Positions 12,774 to 21,738 of a stretch of DNA of 21,806 nt are shown here, in pieces (within the stretch, counting starts at the first letter, position 1; the number at the start of each line of letters is the position of its first letter). The position numbers were made by a program, and so were the translations under genes. The DNA lies in assembly GCA_902489595.1 (NCBI GenBank), contig CABUAS010000024.1, positions 1 to 21,806 on the forward strand, read 5' to 3'. The notes beneath the pieces were generated by a model. The model saw nothing but the letters and a program-made list of their open reading frames with translations. It was not told the origin of the DNA and ran no database searches. The stretch is from an uncultured Oscillospiraceae bacterium. GTDB lineage: Bacteria; Bacillota; Clostridia; Oscillospirales; Acutalibacteraceae.

Positions 12774-14150
12774 TTGAATAATATAGATGAACTTTTAAGG
12801 CAATCAAAGAATATTCATTTTATCGGCATCGGCGGTGCAGGTATGTGCCCGCTTGCTGAAATTTTTATTTCACTCGGTTACAATATTACAGGTTCTGACA
12901 ATAACGACACCGAAACTTTCAGACGAATTGAAAAAGAAGGTGCAAAAGTATTTTTAGGTCAGGTAAAAGAAAACATTTCTGATGACACTGACATAGTTGT
13001 TTATACGAACGCAATTCTTGCAGGGAATGAAGAACTTGATTATGCAAAAGAGCATTTCCCTACCTTTGAACGTGCAGAACTTTTAGGCGCAGTCAGCCGA
13101 ATTTTCTCAAACTGTATCGGCGTATGCGGCACCCACGGAAAAACTACTACATCTTCAATGATTACACAGGCATTGCTTGAAGCAGGGCTTGACCCGAGTG
13201 CAGTTATAGGCGGCAAACTGCCGATTATTGACGCTTACGGCAGATACGGACACAGCCAGAATTTTGTGTGCGAATCCTGTGAATTCAACAATACTTTTCT
13301 TCATATGAACGCCGATATGGCGGTTGTTCTTAACATTGACGAAGACCATCTTGACTTTTTCGGCAATCTTGATAACATAAAAAAATCATTTCGTAAATTC
13401 TGCGACAATACAACAAAGACAATCATATATAACGGCGACGATGAAAACACCCTTGATATGCTGAAAGGCATTGAGAGCAAGGAGCTTATTTCATTCGGCA
13501 CGAAAGCTGCAAACGAATGGACAGCAAAAAACATTGTTGTTCCGGGCGGTTTTCACCTTGAATATGATATTTATCATTTTGACAAATTTATTACTCATAT
13601 CGAATTATCTGTTCCCGGCGAGCACAATATTCTTAATTCCCTTGCCGCTTTCGTTGCATCATATATGAGCGGTGCCGAAACAGAAAAAATCTGCGAGGGG
13701 TTAAAGCATTTCGGCGGTGCAGGCAGAAGATTTGAGCTTAAGGGCACCTACAAAGGCATAACTATTGCCGATGACTATGCCCATCATCCGAAAGAAATCG
13801 AGGTTACACTTAACGCTGCAAACAAAATGGGATACAAGCGTGTATGGGCAGTGCACCAACCGTTCACTTTCACAAGAACCGCCAAGCTGCTTGACGATTT
13901 TGCAAGAGTTCTCAAAATGGCTGATAAATGCATAATTTCGGAAATTATGGGCAGCCGTGAGGTTAACACAATAGGAATAAAGGCAACTGATTTATCGGAG
14001 AAAATTCCGAATTCGATTCAGATAGACAAACTTTCAGACATTGCCGACTACCTTGCCGAAAACTGCAAAAGCGGCGACCTTGTTATTACCCTCGGCTGCG
14101 GTGATGTTTATAAAGTTTCACGAATGCTTGTTGAAAAGCTGAAAGATTAG
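12774..14150 (+). CDS. murC: UDP-N-acetylmuramate--L-alanine ligase
   Basis: A 458-aa Mur ligase that adds L-alanine to UDP-MurNAc in the cytoplasm, the first peptide step of peptidoglycan synthesis. The N-terminal IHFIGIGGAGMCPLAE (14-29) is the MurC UDP-binding signature, and the ATP loop CGTHGKTTT (118-126) and the DDYAHHPKEI block of Mur ligases are intact. The start is TTG at 12774: GGAGG lies 7 nt before it, and the ATG at 12735 would fall inside the promoter and add sequence foreign to the family. It is alone on the plus strand, divergent from dpaA and convergent with the lipoprotein gene. Confidence 0.96.
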   Translation: MNNIDELLRQSKNIHFIGIGGAGMCPLAEIFISLGYNITGSDNNDTETFRRIEKEGAKVFLGQVKENISDDTDIVVYTNAILAGNEELDYAKEHFPTFERAELLGAVSRIFSNCIGVCGTHGKTTTSSMITQALLEAGLDPSAVIGGKLPIIDAYGRYGHSQNFVCESCEFNNTFLHMNADMAVVLNIDEDHLDFFGNLDNIKKSFRKFCDNTTKTIIYNGDDENTLDMLKGIESKELISFGTKAANEWTAKNIVVPGGFHLEYDIYHFDKFITHIELSVPGEHNILNSLAAFVASYMSGAETEKICEGLKHFGGAGRRFELKGTYKGITIADDYAHHPKEIEVTLNAANKMGYKRVWAVHQPFTFTRTAKLLDDFARVLKMADKCIISEIMGSREVNTIGIKATDLSEKIPNSIQIDKLSDIADYLAENCKSGDLVITLGCGDVYKVSRMLVEKLKD

Positions 14151-14200
14151 AAACGGGTCGTAGAGGAGGGTAACCCCACTTTTACAACGCCGAAATCTAT

Positions 14201-14236
14201 AAAAAAAGCCTTTCCTTCGAGGAAAAGGCTTTTTTT
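14201..14236. terminator. bidirectional terminator between murC and the lipoprotein gene
   Basis: AAAAAAAGCCTTTCCT and AGGAAAAGGCTTTTTTT form a stem with one bulged A around a TCG loop. A-rich and T-rich ends give a U-tract on either strand. It serves murC (+) and the lacZ-to-lipoprotein operon (-), whose last stop codon sits at its edge. Confidence 0.9.
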
Positions 14237-14708
14237 AATAAAATTCAAATTTAATATCGGCATCTGGGAAATAGAGAGATTTATAGGTGTTATCATCGTA
14301 CTGAAGAAGTACAAAATCACCGATTGAGGTGTTGCCTTTATATTCAAAACCGTCTTCCGTTTTTGAAACATTATTCTGTTCGCTTGCTTTCAGCGACTGA
14401 AAAGCGTCATAGATAATTACGGCAGGATTGGCCGTATTTTTTTCGGGTGCGATAACATAACTCATATCACCGTAAAGGTATTTTACTTCTGACCCGTTAT
14501 AACTGATTGTAAGACCGTTTGCATTAGTTGATGTTGCCGTGACGGTTACAATATTTTCATCAAGCGTTATATTGCAGCTGCAAAAGAAATCCCCCGAAGT
14601 GTAGGCAGAATTCTGATTAAAATCTACCAGTTCGGGGGTATAATTCTGTATTGAACATCCTGAAAACAGTACTGTTAAAAGCACCAATAAAGGGATTATT
14701 TTTTTCAA
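14235..14708 (-). CDS. small lipoprotein of unknown function
   Basis: A 157-aa secreted protein with a textbook lipoprotein signal: MKK, a hydrophobic stretch IIPLLVLLTVLF and lipobox FSGC with Cys18. The mature part is rich in Thr, Asn, Ser and Tyr, consistent with beta structure (for example VTVTATSTNANGLTISYNGS), and has a CSC pair near residue 50. I do not recognise a family. The start is TTG at 14708; an in-frame extension upstream would overlap the nnr gene and destroy the signal peptide. It begins 13 nt after the nnr stop and is the last gene of the lacZ-acpS-nnr operon. A role at the cell surface is all that can be inferred. Confidence 0.75.
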   Translation of the reverse strand: MKKIIPLLVLLTVLFSGCSIQNYTPELVDFNQNSAYTSGDFFCSCNITLDENIVTVTATSTNANGLTISYNGSEVKYLYGDMSYVIAPEKNTANPAVIIYDAFQSLKASEQNNVSKTEDGFEYKGNTSIGDFVLLQYDDNTYKSLYFPDADIKFEFY

Positions 14709-14721
14709 AAAACCATTCCAC

Positions 14722-16227
14722 TCATTCAAATTCAGATAAAAGCGCAGGGAGAAGTTCAAGCATATCATCAACCGCCATACCGTGCTGGCTGAGTTCTTTT
14801 GCAGTAATGTCGCCGCAAAGACCGTGAATATAAACGGCGCATTTTGCACTGTCAAACGCAGAAACGCCCTGTGCGATAAATGAGCCAATCATACCTGAGA
14901 GCATATCGCCCGTACCGCCCATTGCCATTCCCGGATTGCCCGTTGTATTCACAAAAACATCATCGCCGTTTGTTACAACAGTATTTGCTCCTTTAAGCAC
15001 AACTGTGCAGCCGTATTCATTTGCAAAAGCCTTGGCGACTGCAATTCTGTTTTGCTGAACATAAACAGTGTTCTCGTTGATAAGGCGGGCCATTTCGGCA
15101 GGGTGCGGCGTTATAACAACATCGCTGTGCGCCTCCCTTAAAATATCTATATTCGGCAGAAAACAATTTATACCATCTGCATCAAGAACAAGCGGAACAC
15201 CGCATTCTCTTATAATTTGATTTGTAAGCACCTGCGTATCATCGTTATTACCTATACCGCAGCCGAGAACGACCGAATCAGCCCAGGTAAGTTCCTTTAA
15301 AATATGAGTAAGAGAACCCATTGAAAAAGTTTTTTCTTCATTTTCGCTCATAGGGGCAAAAAGCGGCTGTATTAAATGCGAAGTCATTACGGGATAAATT
15401 GATTTCGGAAAAACGCATTTCAATAGACCCACACCTGTTTTAAGTGCAGCTTTTGCCGATATGACTGCCGCGCCGCACATTTTATAGCTTCCGCAGATAT
15501 TAAGCTGATGGCCGAAATCACCTTTATGAGAATTGACAGAACGTTTTACGAAACAGGATTTTACTGCTTTTTTAGTGATTGTTTCGGCATATTTTTCAGT
15601 ATAACAATCATCGGGTATTCCAATATCAACTGTAACAATCTTACCGCAGTATTCATTTGACGGAGGCAGAATATGACAATATTTGAGTGTTGATATGGCA
15701 ATCGTCAAATCTGCTTTAACGGCGTTAACAGCACTGCCGTTTGAAGCGTCAGTTCCGCTTGGAGTATCAACCGAAACAACAATAGCATCACTGCTGTTTA
15801 CTGCGTCAAAAACCGTATTGAAAGGCTCTTTCGGCTCGCCGTGAAAACCTATACCGAAAATGCAGTCCACAATCAGAGTGCAGTTAAAATCGGCTTCAGC
15901 AAAATCAATAATTTCAACGTCGCTGTCACGAGCCTCATTAAAATACATCAAGGATTCGTCAGTCACGGGCATTTTATCTGCAAGGACAATTTTTGCATCT
16001 GCACCGAAATCGGAAAGAAGTTTTGCAATAACAAAGCCGTCACCTGCGTTTTTTCCATTGCCGCAGACAACAAGAACGGTATTTCCGACAATATCGTCAC
16101 CGTAATACTTTACAATTTTTTTAAAGCATTCCTGCCCTGCCCTTTTCATCAGTTCAGCCTCTGTAAAATACCGTTCAAAAGACAACTGCTCTGCCTTTTT
16201 AATTTCATTTGCGGTTAAAATTTTCAT
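14722..16227 (-). CDS. nnr: bifunctional NAD(P)H-hydrate epimerase / ADP-dependent NAD(P)H-hydrate dehydratase
   Basis: A 501-aa fusion of the two nicotinamide nucleotide repair domains. The N-terminal YjeF_N-type epimerase (about 1-210) shows VVCGNGKNAGDGFVIAKLL and VSVDTPSGTDASNG. The C-terminal carbohydrate-kinase-like dehydratase shows SHKGDFG, VVLGCGIGNND, LVLDADGINCF, ITPHPAEMARL and NPGMAMGGTGDMLSG, the nucleotide-binding end. It restores hydrated NADH and NADPH. ATG at 16227 is preferred: GGAG stands 6 nt before it, and the GTG at 16239 would overlap acpS. It starts 2 nt after the acpS stop; acpS-nnr is a common pair in Firmicutes. Confidence 0.95.
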   Translation of the reverse strand: MKILTANEIKKAEQLSFERYFTEAELMKRAGQECFKKIVKYYGDDIVGNTVLVVCGNGKNAGDGFVIAKLLSDFGADAKIVLADKMPVTDESLMYFNEARDSDVEIIDFAEADFNCTLIVDCIFGIGFHGEPKEPFNTVFDAVNSSDAIVVSVDTPSGTDASNGSAVNAVKADLTIAISTLKYCHILPPSNEYCGKIVTVDIGIPDDCYTEKYAETITKKAVKSCFVKRSVNSHKGDFGHQLNICGSYKMCGAAVISAKAALKTGVGLLKCVFPKSIYPVMTSHLIQPLFAPMSENEEKTFSMGSLTHILKELTWADSVVLGCGIGNNDDTQVLTNQIIRECGVPLVLDADGINCFLPNIDILREAHSDVVITPHPAEMARLINENTVYVQQNRIAVAKAFANEYGCTVVLKGANTVVTNGDDVFVNTTGNPGMAMGGTGDMLSGMIGSFIAQGVSAFDSAKCAVYIHGLCGDITAKELSQHGMAVDDMLELLPALLSEFE

Positions 16228-16229
16228 AA

Positions 16230-16544
16230 CTAACTCCACAATATTACGGCCGCAACGGCATAACCGCCGTCGTGGCTTATTGAAACATCGCAGTTTGCCA
16301 CACCGCTTAAATACGGCTTGCCGTTTTCATTATGCAATATTTCAACGCTGTTAAGTTTTTTCGTAATTCCGGTGCCGAGTGCCTTGAAATAAGCCTCTTT
16401 AGCGGCGAAAATGCCTGCAAAATTTTCGGCATTTCTGCAATATTCAATCTCATTGACAGTAAAAACCGAAGTTTTGAAAGACGCTATTTCAATGCTTTTT
16501 TCAATTCTTGAAATATCAACAATATCAGTTCCGATTTTAAACAT
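16230..16544 (-). CDS. acpS: holo-[acyl-carrier-protein] synthase
   Basis: A 104-aa group I phosphopantetheinyl transferase. It transfers 4'-phosphopantetheine from CoA to acyl carrier protein. Both Mg-binding motifs are present: GTDIVDI with Asp7 and FAAKEAYFKAL with Glu50; SVEIL and VSISHDGGYAVAAVIL complete the fold. Length is slightly short of the usual 115-125. The ATG at 16544 is preferred to a GTG at 16553, as a GGTGA ribosome site precedes it within the last lacZ codons. It starts one base after the lacZ stop (TGA-T-ATG), so it is translationally coupled to beta-galactosidase. Confidence 0.95.
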   Translation of the reverse strand: MFKIGTDIVDISRIEKSIEIASFKTSVFTVNEIEYCRNAENFAGIFAAKEAYFKALGTGITKKLNSVEILHNENGKPYLSGVANCDVSISHDGGYAVAAVILWS

Positions 16545-16545
16545 A

Positions 16546-19539
16546 TCAGTCACCGACAGGCGTTACCGAAAAACTGTTTTCATAACTTAATACGCTTCGC
16601 TTATTGTGTTCGCCCAAAGGAACAGGACCGCAGGCGTTTGAACCTGCACCGAGCATATAACCGTCAATATGAACATCGGTTGTATCGTATTCTTTCAAAT
16701 CTTCTGCGTGAGCGGCTTTTGCACACTGCTCTGAATTATAATGATTTGCACCAAATACAAACGAATTTTCGCTTTCAAACTCAAAACCTGTGCCGTCATC
16801 ATCAGTAACCCTTGCCCAGTAAGTGCCAAATCGCATACCGCTTTCCTGCGGTTTAATGTACCTGTGGTGCATATTTGAAACTTTAAGGCTCTGAATACCA
16901 TAAACAGTATGTTCTTTAAAATCAGAAACACTTTCCATATCATAGCCGAAATAAGTTACATTTGAAAATTCTTTCGGCATCTCAATCTGAACACCAAGCC
17001 TCGGCACAGAATAAAACTTAAGATTTTTGTACTTATATTCAACATCAATTCTGCCGTTTGAATGAACAGTATACTGAACTGAAAATCTGCCTGCATTATT
17101 AAGTTGTGAAGTTGACAGTTTGAAATCTGAATTAATAATTACAGTATTATTTTCTTCTTTATAAGCATTTTTAACAGCAGTTTTATTTTTGTAAGACAGG
17201 TTATCAAGACCTTTTTTGTGCCAGCCTCTTTTTAAGTTCATATCGTTATCAAGCGGTGCTCTGTATAAAGACGGAGTAAATCCTTTTGAATGTGCAAGCG
17301 GAACACTGTTGATAAACTGTTTGCCGTTATAAATATAACTTTCAAACTCACCTGTTGTTTTGTTATAAACAAGTTCGCCTTTTTCAAAAGTAACAACAAG
17401 TTTATCTTCGCTGTTTTCAGTCTTGATTTTGAAATCTGATTCATTAGCAGACTTAGCATTATACTTACTGTTTAAAATAATCTGCTCTCTTGCGATTTCA
17501 ATTTTCCCGTCAAAGTATTCAAAAATAATTACTGTGTGCTTATTGATTTTTACTTCGATTTTCTGCTTAACACTTCTCTGCGGTTCAACCGAGATTTTAA
17601 ATTCGCCGCTGTCTGCCGGCTCACCGTTATGAAGAACTCTGTATTTAACTGTATAATCGGCAGTTTTGAAATAGCCGTGGTTAAAGAATTCATATTCGTT
17701 ATTGCTGATTTTCCTTGCTCTGACAGGGCGGTAGCAGTTTTTCATCTGAAATGCGCCGGTATGCGGTGTTCTGTCGGGAAAGAAAAGACCGTCTACGCAG
17801 AAATTACCATCGTGTTTAAGTTCGTGATGATCGCCGCCGTAAGTGTATTTATACGGTCCTTCTTTTTCAAGAACAGCATGGTCTGCAAACTCCCAGATAC
17901 AGCCGCCGAGCAGATTATCGCCCCTGTAAAACGCCTGAACATACCTTTCAAGATCGCCGGCACCGAGACCCATTGCATGTGCATATTCACAAAGATAATA
18001 CGGCTTGCCGTAATACTTTCTGCGTGCTCCGCTGCCGTCTGCAATTCTATCAACTCTATTCGGGTGTGCATACATCTCTGAAATAACATCATACGCCCAG
18101 CGCCTTGTTCTGATAACAGCCTCGTAATGAATCGGAATCGGAGATAATTTTTTAAGTTCACCATAGCAATAATCCTGATTTTTATAGCCGTGAGATTCAT
18201 TGCCGAGCGACCACATTGTAATAGAAGGATGGTTTTTATCTCTCTGATACATACGGTAAACTCTGTCCCAATAATGACCCTGCCACTTAGGATTATGAGA
18301 GCAAGCACCCTGCCTGTGAAGTTCTGTCTGGCAGCCATGAGTTTCTATATCAGCCTCATCAACAACATAAATACCATATTCATCGCACAAATCAAGGAAA
18401 GCTGCATCGGGAGGATAGTGAGAAGTACGGACGCAGTTTACATTAAATTCTTTAAAGGTTTTAACATCTTTTTCCATATCGGCTATAGTCATTGCAAAAC
18501 CTGCCGATTCGTTTGTATCGTGATGATTTACACCGAGAAGTTTAATTCTTTTGTTATTGAAATAGAAAACATTTTTTCTTATTTCAATATGTTTAAATCC
18601 GATTTTTTTTCTTATGATTTCAATAACTTCTCCCTCTTTTGAAAGCGAAAGATAAAGATTGTAAAGTTTCGGAATTTCAGCACTCCACTCTTCAACATCA
18701 AGCACATCAAAAGTAATTTTGTCAATTTTTTCGGGGCAGATATTAACTGATTTCGATGCAACAAGTTCGTTACCGTCAAAAAGTTCTGCATTAAACGAAA
18801 CTTCTTCTTTGATTTTGAAAGTCGGAATAACATCAAGCATATATGAACCGTCACCGTTGAAAGTTGTTTTAGCCTCAAAATCGTAAATGCTGTTGTCGGC
18901 AGTTCTTACAATTAAAACATCACGGAAAATGCCATTGTTTCTGAACATATCCTGTGCCTCAAGGTAAGTGCCGTTGCTCCATTTATGAACGACTGCAACA
19001 ACCTCATTTTCGCCCTCGTGCAAAAATGAAGTTACTTCAAATTCAGATGTATTATGGCTGCCCTCGCTGTAGCCGACATATTTACCGTTTACAAAAACAT
19101 CAAGAGCACCTGCAACGCCAAGAAAAACAAGATTGAAATTGCCTTTTGCATTGCCGAGTGAAAAGCGCTTTGAATAAACACCTGCAGGGCAGTCATCAGG
19201 AATATAAGGCGGATTGGGCTTGAACTGATACCTTGTATTTACATAATACGGCTTTTCATAGCCTGTAAACTGCCAGCAGGACGGAACGGCAATATTGTCC
19301 ATCTCTTCACTGTCGGTATCAAAACTGTCCGGAATTTCAAGGCAGTTTTTGTAATATTTGAATTTCCATTCGCCCGACAAAACTGCAACCATAGAAGAAT
19401 TTGAGCGCTCAGATCTTATATCTGTTGCAAGCATTTCATCTCTGCTTTCAAACGGAATAAAATATGAACGGGGTTCAAGAACATTATCCTTATAAATTTC
19501 AAAAGTTTTATAATTATCGGTTTTCAAATTGTAAATCAT
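16546..19539 (-). CDS. lacZ: beta-galactosidase, glycoside hydrolase family 2
   Basis: A 997-aa GH2 enzyme with the LacZ domain order: jelly-roll sugar-binding domain (from about 45, SGEWKFKYY...CWQ), Ig-like domains, TIM barrel (about 330-620) and a C-terminal beta-sandwich. The acid/base Glu448 lies in SLGNESHG and the nucleophile Glu518 in LCEYAHAMG; NHHDTNESAGF is the LacZ loop. No signal peptide is seen, so it acts on imported lactose or galactosides. ATG at 19539 has GGAG 9 nt upstream; the TTG at 19554 would fall in that ribosome site. It is the first gene of an operon with acpS, nnr and a lipoprotein, an unusual grouping, and it is transcribed away from spoIIID. No lactose permease or regulator gene is adjacent. 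Confidence 0.95.
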   Translation of the reverse strand: MIYNLKTDNYKTFEIYKDNVLEPRSYFIPFESRDEMLATDIRSERSNSSMVAVLSGEWKFKYYKNCLEIPDSFDTDSEEMDNIAVPSCWQFTGYEKPYYVNTRYQFKPNPPYIPDDCPAGVYSKRFSLGNAKGNFNLVFLGVAGALDVFVNGKYVGYSEGSHNTSEFEVTSFLHEGENEVVAVVHKWSNGTYLEAQDMFRNNGIFRDVLIVRTADNSIYDFEAKTTFNGDGSYMLDVIPTFKIKEEVSFNAELFDGNELVASKSVNICPEKIDKITFDVLDVEEWSAEIPKLYNLYLSLSKEGEVIEIIRKKIGFKHIEIRKNVFYFNNKRIKLLGVNHHDTNESAGFAMTIADMEKDVKTFKEFNVNCVRTSHYPPDAAFLDLCDEYGIYVVDEADIETHGCQTELHRQGACSHNPKWQGHYWDRVYRMYQRDKNHPSITMWSLGNESHGYKNQDYCYGELKKLSPIPIHYEAVIRTRRWAYDVISEMYAHPNRVDRIADGSGARRKYYGKPYYLCEYAHAMGLGAGDLERYVQAFYRGDNLLGGCIWEFADHAVLEKEGPYKYTYGGDHHELKHDGNFCVDGLFFPDRTPHTGAFQMKNCYRPVRARKISNNEYEFFNHGYFKTADYTVKYRVLHNGEPADSGEFKISVEPQRSVKQKIEVKINKHTVIIFEYFDGKIEIAREQIILNSKYNAKSANESDFKIKTENSEDKLVVTFEKGELVYNKTTGEFESYIYNGKQFINSVPLAHSKGFTPSLYRAPLDNDMNLKRGWHKKGLDNLSYKNKTAVKNAYKEENNTVIINSDFKLSTSQLNNAGRFSVQYTVHSNGRIDVEYKYKNLKFYSVPRLGVQIEMPKEFSNVTYFGYDMESVSDFKEHTVYGIQSLKVSNMHHRYIKPQESGMRFGTYWARVTDDDGTGFEFESENSFVFGANHYNSEQCAKAAHAEDLKEYDTTDVHIDGYMLGAGSNACGPVPLGEHNKRSVLSYENSFSVTPVGD

Positions 19540-19576
19540 AATAATACGCTCCAAAATTTATTTAGATATATTATAC

Positions 19577-19605
19577 ATTATACAAGAAAATAATTTTGTA
19601 TTAAA
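19577..19605 (-). promoter_or_regulatory. candidate lacZ promoter with inverted repeat
   Basis: On the minus strand TATAAT (19582-19577) with TTTAAT 17 nt upstream; a second TATAAT lies at 19575-19570. An inverted repeat ATACAA-N10-TTGTAT (19580-19601) covers the spacer and touches the -10, a position suited to a repressor. The -35 is weak. Confidence 0.4.
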
Positions 19606-19632
19606 ATATAATCAGTGAAGTATTTGAATAAT

Positions 19633-19664
19633 GTAATATCCGACCGCATTTTTAAATATACATT
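19633..19664 (+). promoter_or_regulatory. candidate sigma-E promoter of spoIIID
   Basis: TATACATT (19657-19664) matches the sigma-E -10 pattern CATACAhT at 7 of 8 positions, and GTAATATC (19633-19640), similar to the kmATATT -35, stands 16 nt upstream. The resulting leader of about 12-15 nt ends in the ribosome site of the ATG at 19684. In Bacillus spoIIID is a sigma-E gene. Confidence 0.45.
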
Positions 19665-19683
19665 ACTGAGGATGGTGACAGCC

Positions 19684-19947
19684 ATGAACAGCAATGTTGA
19701 AAAAAGATGTATTGAAATCGGGAATTACATAAAAAACACGGGTGCAACCGTAAGAAAAGCAGGGGCAGTTTTCGGAATAAGCAAATCTACCGTACATATT
19801 GATGTTACAAAAAGGCTTTACGAAATAGACAGAGAGCTTTATAAAGAGGTTAAAAAAGTGTTGCAGGAAAACAAAGCACAGCGGCACATAAGAGGCGGAA
19901 TTGCCACAAAAGAAAAATACAGTGCTGCAAAAAAATCGGCAAAATAA
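19684..19947 (+). CDS. spoIIID: sporulation transcriptional regulator SpoIIID
   Basis: An 87-aa DNA-binding protein of normal SpoIIID length. The helix-turn-helix ATVRKAGAVFGISKSTVHIDVTKRL lies at 21-45 and is followed by a basic C-terminal region (HIRGGIATKEKY...) which in this family also contacts DNA. It adjusts mother-cell gene expression between the sigma-E and sigma-K stages. The start ATG at 19684 is chosen because upstream in-frame ATGs have no ribosome site and extend beyond the conserved N-terminus; GGTGA lies before it. It is 33 nt ahead of proC on the same strand, so proC may be read through from it. Confidence 0.94.
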   Translation: MNSNVEKRCIEIGNYIKNTGATVRKAGAVFGISKSTVHIDVTKRLYEIDRELYKEVKKVLQENKAQRHIRGGIATKEKYSAAKKSAK

Positions 19948-19980
19948 ATTATTCGATTTAAGGCACAGGAGGAATTAGAA

Positions 19981-20778
19981 ATGGATATAGGCTTTATCGG
20001 ATGCGGAAATATGGCATCTGCAATCATAAAAGGCATAGTTGAGTCAAAAGTTATCAAAGGCGAGAATATCTACGCCTATAACCCGACTGAAAGCAAAACA
20101 GATAATTTAGCGGCAAAATACGGCATAAACAAATGCAAAAATGCAAAAGAAGTAGTTTCATTTGCAGATTATATCGTACTTGCCGTTAAGCCGAATAAAA
20201 TTTCAGCCGTGCTTAATGAAATTAACCTTGAACTTGAAAAGAGCAATAATGTTTTAATTTCGATTGCAGCAGGAAAAACGATTGAATTTATAAGGGACAA
20301 CCTTTCTCACGACAATAAAATCGTAAGAGTTATGCCGAATATTAATGCAAAAGTTAAAGAATCGTGCACTGCCTACTGTGCAAACAAAAAAGTTACGGCA
20401 GGCGAAAAGAAAAAGATTGAAAAAATCTTCGGCGCTGTGGGCACAATTACGGAAATTGACGAAAGTATGTTCCCTCTTTTCGGCGTTATTGCAGGGTGTT
20501 CGCCTGCGTTTGCATATATGTTTATTGACGCACTTGCAAGAGCTGCAATTAAAAACGGGATGAAAAAAGACGAGGCTTTGAAATTTGCCGCACAGAGTGT
20601 CTACGGCAGTGCAAAAATGATTTCAGAGTCAGACTGCCACCCGTTTGAACTTATTGACCGGGTATGTTCACCCGGCGGAACTACAATAGAAGGCGTAATA
20701 TCGCTTCAGAAAGACGGCTTTGAAAGCGCTGTTCACAACGCAGTTAAGGCGGCGGTTGATAAAGATAAAAAATTATAA
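19981..20778 (+). CDS. proC: pyrroline-5-carboxylate reductase
   Basis: A 265-aa NAD(P)H-dependent enzyme for the last step of proline synthesis. The N-terminal Rossmann motif is GFIGCGNMASAI (4-15), LAVKP and RVMPNINAKV follow, and the C-terminal dimerisation domain holds AGCSPAFAYMFIDALA and VCSPGGTTIEGV, the family signature. Length is standard. AGGAGGAATTAG stands just before the ATG. It follows spoIIID by 33 nt and precedes the AIM24-family gene by 20 nt. Confidence 0.95.
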   Translation: MDIGFIGCGNMASAIIKGIVESKVIKGENIYAYNPTESKTDNLAAKYGINKCKNAKEVVSFADYIVLAVKPNKISAVLNEINLELEKSNNVLISIAAGKTIEFIRDNLSHDNKIVRVMPNINAKVKESCTAYCANKKVTAGEKKKIEKIFGAVGTITEIDESMFPLFGVIAGCSPAFAYMFIDALARAAIKNGMKKDEALKFAAQSVYGSAKMISESDCHPFELIDRVCSPGGTTIEGVISLQKDGFESAVHNAVKAAVDKDKKL

Positions 20779-20798
20779 AATATTAAGGAGAATATGTT

Positions 20799-21479
20799 AT
20801 GAATTATGAAATCAAAGGCGGCGAATTTCCTGCGCTCGTATGCACGCTCGAGCCAAACGAAACAATGGTAACCGAAGGCGGCGGAATGAGCTGGATGAGC
20901 CCAAATATGCAGATGCAGACGACCACAAACGGAGGCATCGGTAAAATGCTCGGCAGAATGGTATCACAGGAAAGCCTTTTTCAGAACAAATACACGGCAA
21001 TCGGCGGTGTCGGTCAGATTGGCTTTGCAAGCAGTTTCCCGGGTGAAATCATTCCGCTTGATGTTTCAAACGGCAAAGAATACATATGCCAGAAATCTGC
21101 TTTCCTTGCATCTACAGAGGGCGTTGAACTTTCAATTCAGTTCAGAAAGAAACTCGGCGCAGGCCTTTTCGGCGGCGAAGGATTTATTATGCAGAAGATT
21201 TCAGGCAACGGCACTGCATTTATTGAAGTTGACGGCTCAGTAATCCGTTATACGCTTGCACCGGGACAGCAGATTATTATTGACACGGGACATCTTGTAA
21301 TGATGAGCGCAACCTGCCAGATGGATGTGCAGACGGTTAAAGGCGCTAAAAATATTCTGTTCGGCGGCGAGGGTCTGTTTAATACGGTTATCACGGGACC
21401 GGGCGAAGTTGCAATTCAGACTATGCCGATTATGAAACTGGCACAGAGAATTCAGCCGTATATTGTTACAGGTAAATAA
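20799..21479 (+). CDS. AIM24 / TIGR00266 family protein
   Basis: A 226-aa protein of the AIM24 (TIGR00266) family, a double-stranded beta-helix fold found across bacteria and in mitochondria, with no settled bacterial function. Family features are the opening YEIKGGEFPALVCTLEPNE, the glycine-rich GGGMSWMSPNM, FLASTEGVELSIQF, GLFGGEGFIMQKISGNGTAFIEV and the end GGEGLFNTVITGPGEVAIQTMP. There is no signal peptide or membrane helix, so it is probably cytoplasmic. TAAGGAG precedes the ATG at 8-nt spacing. It follows proC by 20 nt and is likely co-transcribed; no functional link to proline synthesis is evident. Confidence 0.9.
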   Translation: MNYEIKGGEFPALVCTLEPNETMVTEGGGMSWMSPNMQMQTTTNGGIGKMLGRMVSQESLFQNKYTAIGGVGQIGFASSFPGEIIPLDVSNGKEYICQKSAFLASTEGVELSIQFRKKLGAGLFGGEGFIMQKISGNGTAFIEVDGSVIRYTLAPGQQIIIDTGHLVMMSATCQMDVQTVKGAKNILFGGEGLFNTVITGPGEVAIQTMPIMKLAQRIQPYIVTGK

Positions 21480-21544
21480 TTATAATATTACGTGAGAGCA
21501 CAGAGACCCTCACATACATAAAAAAACGTTCGTGAAATCACAAA

Positions 21545-21594
21545 CTGTCAGTGTGTAGAAAAAGTCTAAATAGCAAATTTCTACACGCTGACAG
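21545..21594. repeat. long hairpin, 17-bp stem
   Basis: Arms CTGTCAGTGTGTAGAAA (21545-21561) and 21578-21594 pair over 17 positions with a single G-T pair, around a 16-nt loop. No T-run follows on the plus strand, so it is better described as an intergenic palindrome than as a simple terminator. Confidence 0.7.
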
Positions 21595-21679
21595 ACTTCG
21601 AGAAATGGAACAAAATTTTGCATTTTGCGAGTGGGTGCCGTACATAGGTACTGCCCCCGAGTAAAAGGCAAAAAACGCC

Positions 21680-21714
21680 AAAAGGTGCAGAAATTCGATG
21701 TTTCTGCACCTTTT
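21680..21714 (+). terminator. hairpin, copy 2 of the 33-nt dispersed repeat
   Basis: A perfect 14-bp stem (21680-21693 with 21701-21714) with the loop TTCGATG and a TTTTT run on the plus strand (last Ts at 21711-21715). It can terminate the spoIIID-proC-AIM24 transcript. Positions 21682-21714 equal 4524-4556 exactly. Confidence 0.7.
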
Positions 21715-21738
21715 TATATATGCCGTTTCGTAGGGTGC

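Noticed and set aside
17536..18642. Long frames of 150-180 codons on both strands inside lacZ
   Set aside because: All lie within the lacZ barrel coding sequence in other frames; their composition is that of shifted reading, with no starts of quality.
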